Shown piece by piece: positions 6,411 through 10,910 of a stretch of 10,910 nucleotides of DNA. Position numbers and translations under genes: made by a program. The notes beneath the pieces were generated by a model, which saw nothing but the letters and a program-made list of their open reading frames with translations, was not told the origin of the DNA and did not search any database. Source of the DNA: Lachnospiraceae bacterium UBA3332 (GTDB lineage Bacteria; Bacillota; Clostridia; Lachnospirales; Lachnospiraceae); assembly GCA_002361095.1 (NCBI GenBank), contig DERU01000021.1, positions 2,066 to 12,975 of the forward strand, given 5' to 3'. Every line of letters starts with the position of its first letter. Position 1 is the first letter of the stretch.

Positions 6411-8888
6411 TTATTCCGCATAATCTTTTTCCAGCATCGGAATTTCCCGCAGCACTGCGTTTTGGGGATCCGCCAAAAAGGTTTTTATTTCAAAGGGCGC
6501 AATCCTGCACGCCGTTTTCATGCGCAGCCCCGGCAGTTCCAATTCCAGTTCGGTGGCAACCCCCTGTGCCTCATAAAGGCGCAGCACAAAGCCTTCTGTG
6601 TCCTCAGCCCTTTTCATGGCCGACAAAACCACGTTCGGCGCGGACACTCGTATCGCGGGCGCCGGTTTTTCCCCTTCGCCAAAAGGGCAATAGGAAAGGG
6701 CCATCGGCATTTCATTATACAAAAGGGCCCGGTTGTCAATCCCTTCCATTACATCCTGCGCATTTCCGAAATCCAGCCAAAACCGGTAATTTCGTTCCCC
6801 CTGATCCATGCGGTCGATCATGATACCAGGTTTCAGCGCTTTTTTACCGTTGCAGTCCGCCATCCCGTAACCGGCGGACCGCACAAGGGTAATCCGCACC
6901 TCGCCGTCCTTACAGTTCGAGCCGTACACCCCGTCGTTGATGCAGCAGACGGCTTCCCCGCTTTGGGACAGCAGCGCGCTCCATTTGTGGGAAACCGCCT
7001 CCGTTCCGTCATCCGTCAGCTTTTCACGCCCAAAAGCGGTCTGTCCCATATAGACTGTATCCTCCAGACAGGTGGGAATCGAAAGCTTCAACATCCTGTC
7101 CTTTTCCTGCCACAGAAGCTGCAGTTCCACACCAATGCAGGTTCCTTCTTTTGGAAAATGCAGACGCATCCGCAGGAAGGAATGTCCGTAACAAAAGATG
7201 CTTTCCGTCACCATCCGGACTTCCCCTTCCTCAATAATCCGCACGGAGGGCGTCCGGCTGTCCTCCAGGGCGCTGTAGCGGCTCCCCTCCTCCTTGGACG
7301 CCAAAGTAAATACCCCCGCTATATCATCAAAATCCCGATATCCCACCCCCCAGGAATTATAGAAATCGCGCATCACCACCGGACGGAGGGCGCCCGGTTT
7401 TAAGTACGGCTTTTTGTCCACACACAAAGATTCCAACAGCCCCGTTTTGCAGTCCAGAACCGCCTGCAGCCTGCCGTTGTCAAAAAAGATTTTATCCTCC
7501 ACGGGTTTTGTCTGCACCGGCGGCTTCTGTTTTTCCCGCACAAAGCTTACGTCAAACCGGTTCATGGACGCCGGTTCCAGATGGGCCAAAAAGACGCACC
7601 TCTTTTTCCAGTCGATTTCAAAGCTGCCGGACTCTTTTTCCACCTGACAGGGCAGCCTGCGCCCGCCCTGATACACCTGTGGCACCATATAGTCGTTGTC
7701 CCAGTTCTGCTTGGGCAGCACCGCTTCACAGTCCACGATCATATCCGCCGCAAAGGGATGGGGATTATACACCAAAATCGGCGTCTGTCCATCTTTGACC
7801 CGCTCCTGCCCCGCGCACAGGGCAAAAAACGCCTTTGTCTTCCATTTTGCCGCCAGTTCCAGACCGTGATCCAGACAGCGGATGGTGTCCTCCTCCACTT
7901 CCCTGATGGCGCTGCCCGGCAGCGCGTCATGAAACTGGGCGAACATCAGCGCTTTTTGGATTTCCGTCATCCCGCCCGCAGGATAAGCGCAAAGACCGGC
8001 CATGGCCGCTTGGGACATCATCTTCTCGCACATGTACAATTCGTTTTCCAGCCTCCGGTGCTTTTGCTTGATCCGGATGACGGACGTATAGCAGCCCTCC
8101 GCCACCGGCCCCAGGGACGCGCTGTATTGGGGCAGGACGCCAAAATCCTTTTCCGCAAAATACGTCTCCGGTCCGGAAGCCTGAAACACGCAGTCGCCAT
8201 GCTCCCGGTAAAACGCCTCCAGCTTGCGGATATCCTCCCGGGAAGCGCCGCCCCCGTGATTGCCTACGCCCCACAAAAACAGGCCGGTCTCCTCGTCTGC
8301 ATGCCTGTTGAGCCAGGTTTCCAATTCTTCCGCCGCTTTGCCTTTGACCGTATTGTAGTTTTCGTCCGAAAAATGAACCGTAACCCTGCTTTTGTCCAAG
8401 CCTTCCCAGCAAAAATCGCTGCCCTCCAGCTGCTGCGCCCTGCCCGCCCTGCAGACCACATAGGAGGTATAGCCCGCCTTTTGCAGCACCTGCACCATTC
8501 CCACGCTATGCCCGAAGGAATCGAAATTGATTGCCGTCAAAGGCACGCTTGCAAACTTCTCCCAAAAATACTTCCGGCCATATTGGATTTGCCGCACAAA
8601 AGACTCCCCGGAAATCATCACGCAGTCCGGCTGCAGATACCAGCCCCCCATAATCCGCCATTTTCCCGCCTTAACCAGCCTTTGGATCCGTTCAAACAGT
8701 TTCGGGGCATACTCTTCCACCCATTCGTACAGCAGGGCTTCGTTGTGACAGAACACAAACCCGTCATATTCCTCGCAAAAATCCGCCGCCACCCGGAAGG
8801 TGGACAAAGCCTCGGCCGCCCCTTCCTGCCACTGCCACAGCCAGACCGGATCCAAATGTGCGTTACAGACCATGATTACTTTTTTCAT
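6411..8888 (-). CDS. Glycoside hydrolase family 38 alpha-mannosidase
   Basis: An 825-residue protein without a signal peptide or membrane segment, hence cytoplasmic. The N-terminal catalytic domain opens with VCNAHLDPVWLWQWQEG, where H11 and D13 match GH38 zinc ligands. NFDSFGHS (121-128) supplies D123, the expected nucleophile and zinc ligand. AQFHDALPGSAI (317-328) in the helical region supplies the last zinc histidine, H320. All four positions are present, so the enzyme should be active. The rest (about 350-825) fits the beta-rich C-terminal domains, and the length is normal for bacterial cytoplasmic GH38 enzymes. It hydrolyses alpha-mannosidic bonds in imported oligosaccharides or glycan fragments; linkage preference cannot be read here. 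The start has AAGGGGAG 4 bases upstream and a strong promoter. No transporter, kinase or regulator for mannosides is visible nearby. Confidence 0.95.
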   Translation of the reverse strand: MKKVIMVCNAHLDPVWLWQWQEGAAEALSTFRVAADFCEEYDGFVFCHNEALLYEWVEEYAPKLFERIQRLVKAGKWRIMGGWYLQPDCVMISGESFVRQIQYGRKYFWEKFASVPLTAINFDSFGHSVGMVQVLQKAGYTSYVVCRAGRAQQLEGSDFCWEGLDKSRVTVHFSDENYNTVKGKAAEELETWLNRHADEETGLFLWGVGNHGGGASREDIRKLEAFYREHGDCVFQASGPETYFAEKDFGVLPQYSASLGPVAEGCYTSVIRIKQKHRRLENELYMCEKMMSQAAMAGLCAYPAGGMTEIQKALMFAQFHDALPGSAIREVEEDTIRCLDHGLELAAKWKTKAFFALCAGQERVKDGQTPILVYNPHPFAADMIVDCEAVLPKQNWDNDYMVPQVYQGGRRLPCQVEKESGSFEIDWKKRCVFLAHLEPASMNRFDVSFVREKQKPPVQTKPVEDKIFFDNGRLQAVLDCKTGLLESLCVDKKPYLKPGALRPVVMRDFYNSWGVGYRDFDDIAGVFTLASKEEGSRYSALEDSRTPSVRIIEEGEVRMVTESIFCYGHSFLRMRLHFPKEGTCIGVELQLLWQEKDRMLKLSIPTCLEDTVYMGQTAFGREKLTDDGTEAVSHKWSALLSQSGEAVCCINDGVYGSNCKDGEVRITLVRSAGYGMADCNGKKALKPGIMIDRMDQGERNYRFWLDFGNAQDVMEGIDNRALLYNEMPMALSYCPFGEGEKPAPAIRVSAPNVVLSAMKRAEDTEGFVLRLYEAQGVATELELELPGLRMKTACRIAPFEIKTFLADPQNAVLREIPMLEKDYAE

Positions 8889-8929
8889 ACCGCTCCCCTT
8901 CTCCCGCTTTTACGGACCTCTTTTTTACC

Positions 8930-8958
8930 ATTATATCCCTGCTCCCCCCGCATTTCCA
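8930..8958 (-). promoter_or_regulatory. Promoter of the GH38 mannosidase gene
   Basis: On the minus strand, TGGAAA (8953-8958, 4 of 6) and a perfect TATAAT (8930-8935) are 17 bases apart. The start would be near 8923, giving a leader of about 35 bases with a purine-rich ribosome binding site. No obvious operator or cre-like palindrome is seen around it. The left copy of the direct repeat begins about 20 bases upstream. Confidence 0.75.
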
Positions 8959-8979
8959 CCTTTATTTTTGCATATCCAC

Positions 8980-9016
8980 GGAAATCAATTTTGCAGCCGG
9001 GACAGGAGGGCATGGG
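8980..9016. repeat. Direct repeat, left copy
   Basis: This 37-base stretch matches 10199-10235 in the same orientation with 35 identities and no gap. A 13-base identical block (GGAAATCAATTTT) and a 21-base identical block (8996-9016) are joined by a 3-base variable spot. Weaker similarity continues to about 9035 (GGGGAGCAAACTT against GGAGGGGCAAATTT). The copy lies between the GH38 promoter and the end of the Rpn-like remnant. Confidence 0.85.
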
Positions 9017-9043
9017 CCGAACCGGGGAGCAAACTTCCTGCCA

Positions 9044-9783
9044 TCACATAGCCTGCTCAAATTCCTCTACGCTTTTTACCCTCGCCGCGAGTTTCAGCCA
9101 TCTTTGCAATACGGCTTCATCCTTCTCCCCGGCGACCCTGCCCGACAGCTCCGGCGCTACCGTTCCCACATCTCCCAGCAGGAACAGAACATCCTCCGCT
9201 TTTCCTTCTGTTTTTCCTTCCGCCCTGCCCAGCACTTTCCCGTCCTCTATGAACAGCTGCGTCAGGAAATCCGTCGCTATGAGTTCTTTTATATTCATCT
9301 TCTCCTCCTGTGTCAGGAATTTGCAGGAAAGCACATAAAGCACCGCCTGCATCCGTTCCATGTCCTCCCGCGCAATGTGCGGATAGTCCTTCTTTAAAAT
9401 CCCGAATCCCCTCCGCGCCCGCTCCGCCTGCGGCATTTCCCCGTCCATCAGCGGCGCAAGCACCACCGGCGCCAGGTCCCCTTTTTTCATTCTGCCCTCC
9501 GGCCTGTCCTGCAGCTGTCCAAACAGGCGCTCCACATTCCAGTCCTTCAGGCGGATCACCCTGACCCGAAAAACTGAATCGCATATTTGGATGCCATGTC
9601 CTCCGCATGGTGCATTCCCGGTTCCCCCGCCTGCCCCATGCCCCGGCCTGCCGCCGTCCCTTTCCTTTTCCCTGCCGTCCCCGGGCCGGGGGATTTTGCT
9701 TCCCCCGCATCCGCCCCTGCCGCACACGGACGGTTTGCGGCCCCGGATCTGTCATGCTGTCCGCTTTCATTTTTGATAGGCAT
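9044..9783 (-). pseudogene. Rpn/PD-(D/E)XK nuclease-like gene, central domain deleted, frameshifted
   Basis: Two pieces of one gene lie in different frames. The 5' piece starts at an ATG at 9783 (GGAGG 3 bases upstream). It encodes a low-complexity, charged and glycine-rich leader ending HHAEDMASKYAIQFFG, then a TGA at 9556-9558. The 3' piece, open from about 9565 to the stop at 9044, encodes VRVIRLKDWNVERLFGQL, then APVVLAPLMDGEM, then an acidic tail ending WLKLAARVKSVEEFEQAM. These match what I recall of the N- and C-termini of Rpn-family (recombination-promoting nuclease / putative transposase) proteins of Lachnospiraceae. The roughly 100 residues that hold the PD-(D/E)XK core between 'QFFG' and 'YRVKVIRLKDW' are missing, and the junction shifts the frame. 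The product cannot be a working nuclease. A 442-codon frame across the locus is a GC-driven shadow. Family assignment is from memory and needs a search. Confidence 0.6.
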
Positions 9784-10148
9784 GTACCTCCCTTCCCAGA
9801 GCATGTCTGAAAAATGCTTTCCGCCGGATGTGTGCTGCAGTTTATGGGGGATTTGCACCAAAATGGAGGCAGCTGCGTGTATCCGCAAAAACCGCTGTAC
9901 TGCAAATGCCGGACCCGGCCGGCCCAAAACAATATTTCCCCGCTATGTGTCTGTCTGTTTTTCTTTTTCCTGATAACTGCCCGAACAGGGCATGAATTTT
10001 CGGAAAACAAATCCGCTGGCATCCCGCTGCGGCGTTCCTGCGCAGCCATGTCAGTCCCAGCTTTTCTGTTTGAAACGGAGCGGCTCTCCACACTCCGCCT
10101 GTGAATTGTCTGGCAGCGGTCTCCCGCATTATCATCTGCTCTGCCTCT

Positions 10149-10177
10149 ACCATACCATATTTTCCGTCCCGGCACAA
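10149..10177 (-). promoter_or_regulatory. Possible promoter of the Rpn-like remnant
   Basis: On the minus strand, TTGTGC (10172-10177, 3 of 6) and TATGGT (10149-10154, 4 of 6) are 17 bases apart. The -35 overlaps one arm of the inverted repeat GCCGGGAC/GTCCCGGC, whose other arm lies in the direct repeat. Weak on consensus alone. Confidence 0.25.
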
Positions 10178-10222
10178 TACCACATGACAAATAAACATGG
10201 AAATCAATTTTTCGGCCGGGAC
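10166..10222. repeat. 8-bp inverted repeat overlapping the possible Rpn promoter
   Basis: GTCCCGGC (10166-10173) and GCCGGGAC (10215-10222) form a perfect inverted repeat with a 41-base spacer. One arm is inside the right direct repeat. It could be an operator, a transposon-like end or a stem in RNA. Confidence 0.45.
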
Positions 10223-10235
10223 AGGAGGGCATGGG
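10199..10235. repeat. Direct repeat, right copy
   Basis: Matches 8980-9016 at 35 of 37 bases in the same orientation. It lies upstream of the Rpn-like remnant, so the two copies bracket a segment of about 1.2 kb that contains the whole remnant and its leader. Confidence 0.85.
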
Positions 10236-10416
10236 TGGCGGAGGGGCAAATTTGTCCGAATAAAGTGCGTTTTTTGCACCCTGCTGCGTTTTGGAATCCC
10301 GGAAGGATTTGGCAAAATTTCCCGTTTTGGATATTACCTCCGGAAAATATCCGTCCGCGCCTCCTACACCCTCCGGCTTAGCCCAAGCCCTTCCCCGCCC
10401 CGTGAAAAGCAACCAT

Positions 10417-10854
10417 CTATTGCACTGTAAACTCTGTCCATTCAATACGGTTGTACTGCATTACATCCTCTGCCTTTTTCATGCCGATCTTCTCGTAAAA
10501 TGGGACAGCGTTTTCATTTGCAATCAGATAGACGGCAATATTCTTTTCGCCGCCTGCGATATTGTGTGCCGCTTTCATCAGTCTTCTCCCTATGCCTTGC
10601 CTCTCGTAGGCCCTGTCCACACCCAAATCCGTAATATAAAGCCAATAAGCAAAATCGGTTAATCCAAACAGCACACCGACCGCTTTATTTTCTTCATTTC
10701 TTGCGACAAGACTGACCGAAACATTGTCTACCAGCTTTGCGATTCGCTCTTCAAATCGTTCCTTGGGATATTGCGAACCCAAATCCGTTCTTTTCAGAAA
10801 ATCAATATATTCCCCGGCGGATATGCGTTCTTCTTTTATTTCCACATGATTCAT
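10417..10854 (-). CDS. GNAT family N-acetyltransferase
   Basis: A 145-residue cytoplasmic protein of normal GNAT length. Motif A is LGVDRAYERQGIGRRLMKAA (77-96), with the R/Q-x-x-G-x-G acetyl-CoA pyrophosphate loop at R85-Q86-G87-I88-G89. NENAVPFYEKIGM (113-125) is the usual motif B region, where the tyrosine can act as general acid. A preceding strand VGVLFGLTDFAYWLYITD forms the central sheet. It transfers an acetyl group from acetyl-CoA to an amine; the acceptor cannot be told from sequence. The start has GGAGGG 6 bases upstream. The gene is monocistronic here: no gene is seen within 56 bases upstream, and downstream lies the gene-free stretch. No clear terminator follows it. Confidence 0.9.
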   Translation of the reverse strand: MNHVEIKEERISAGEYIDFLKRTDLGSQYPKERFEERIAKLVDNVSVSLVARNEENKAVGVLFGLTDFAYWLYITDLGVDRAYERQGIGRRLMKAAHNIAGGEKNIAVYLIANENAVPFYEKIGMKKAEDVMQYNRIEWTEFTVQ

Positions 10855-10860
10855 AAAAAT

Positions 10861-10866
10861 CCCTCC
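10861..10866 (-). promoter_or_regulatory. Ribosome binding site of GNAT gene
   Basis: GGAGGG on the minus strand, 6 bases before the ATG at 10852-10854. No promoter is recognisable in the remaining bases to the window edge. Confidence 0.7.
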
Positions 10867-10910
10867 ACAGTCGAGTAGACAGGCACCTCACGATGCCAGC
10901 CCCTCACAGA

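Larger units (their letters stand above)
9784..10416. other. Gene-free 630-base stretch: leader of the Rpn remnant and spacer to GNAT gene
   Basis: No convincing protein is seen in any frame; the long frames here are GC-biased shadows. Contents from right to left: a 7-bp inverted repeat (GGATATT 10329-10335, AATATCC 10346-10352) of unknown role; the right copy of the direct repeat (10199-10235); an 8-bp inverted repeat and a weak promoter (10149-10222); and a 5-bp hairpin TGCCC-GAACA-GGGCA (9978-9992). About 350 bases of otherwise featureless leader then run to the ATG at 9783. Such a long leader before a decayed gene may hide an RNA element or further lost coding sequence. Confidence 0.5.

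Noticed and set aside
6315..7403. A 362-codon plus-strand frame antisense to the end of the mannosidase
   Set aside because: Same antisense composition as the other shadow frames; it starts inside the terminator region and has no recognisable motif.
7581..9338. A 585-codon plus-strand frame antisense to the mannosidase
   Set aside because: Its sequence is His-, Pro- and Arg-rich, typical of the antisense of a GC-rich gene. It has no domain pattern and no ribosome binding site, and it runs over the GH38 promoter.
8980..10235. CRISPR array or insertion sequence
   Set aside because: Only two repeat copies 1.2 kb apart, no regular spacers, no intact transposase and no clear terminal inverted repeats at the outer edges.
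9117..10445. A 442-codon minus-strand frame spanning the Rpn remnant and its leader
   Set aside because: It is low in hydrophobic core patterns, rich in Gly, Arg, Pro and Cys, overlaps the better-supported remnant pieces in other frames and even runs into the GNAT gene end. It is a GC-driven shadow.

Overview
The window looks like a chromosomal stretch from a Gram-positive Clostridia genome, most likely Lachnospiraceae. This rests on strong GGAGG-type ribosome binding sites, short intergenic gaps, moderately high GC in the core genes, and the protein types seen (divergent-PAP2 protein, cytoplasmic GH38 mannosidase, Rpn-like remnant). The taxonomic call is inference from recalled family resemblance, not from a search.

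Layout. At the left edge (2-322, +) is the C-terminal end of a polytopic membrane protein. It converges on a minus-strand divergent-PAP2 gene (412-870), and a large two-part hairpin lies between them. Next comes an AT-rich stretch with an AbiH-type abortive-infection gene (1084-1989, -). Just upstream of it is a damaged MBL-fold hydrolase gene (2062-2595, -) and a small unrecognised ORF. A 550-residue GT-C-type membrane glycosyltransferase (2783-4435, -) is followed by a divergently transcribed two-gene methyltransferase operon (4629-6266, +). That operon converges on an 825-residue cytoplasmic GH38 alpha-mannosidase (6411-8888, -), with a terminator between them. From 9044 to about 10250 lies a decayed locus: the start and end of an Rpn/PD-(D/E)XK-type gene whose central nuclease part is missing, plus its long leader, bracketed by two direct repeats (35 of 37 bases identical). 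The window ends with a GNAT acetyltransferase (10417-10854, -).

How the genes relate. Most are single transcription units with their own promoters; the only convincing operon is the methyltransferase pair. The mannosidase probably trims mannose-containing oligosaccharides in the cytoplasm, but no transporter or regulator is visible beside it. The GT-C protein and the left-edge membrane protein may act in envelope glycosylation. The accessory content is the AbiH gene next to a truncated host gene and the decayed Rpn locus.

The best candidates for a second look are the AbiH junction with its SIR2-like motif order, and the repeat-bracketed Rpn remnant. I found no CRISPR array, tRNA, rRNA or intact transposase, and no clear multi-gene undescribed system.
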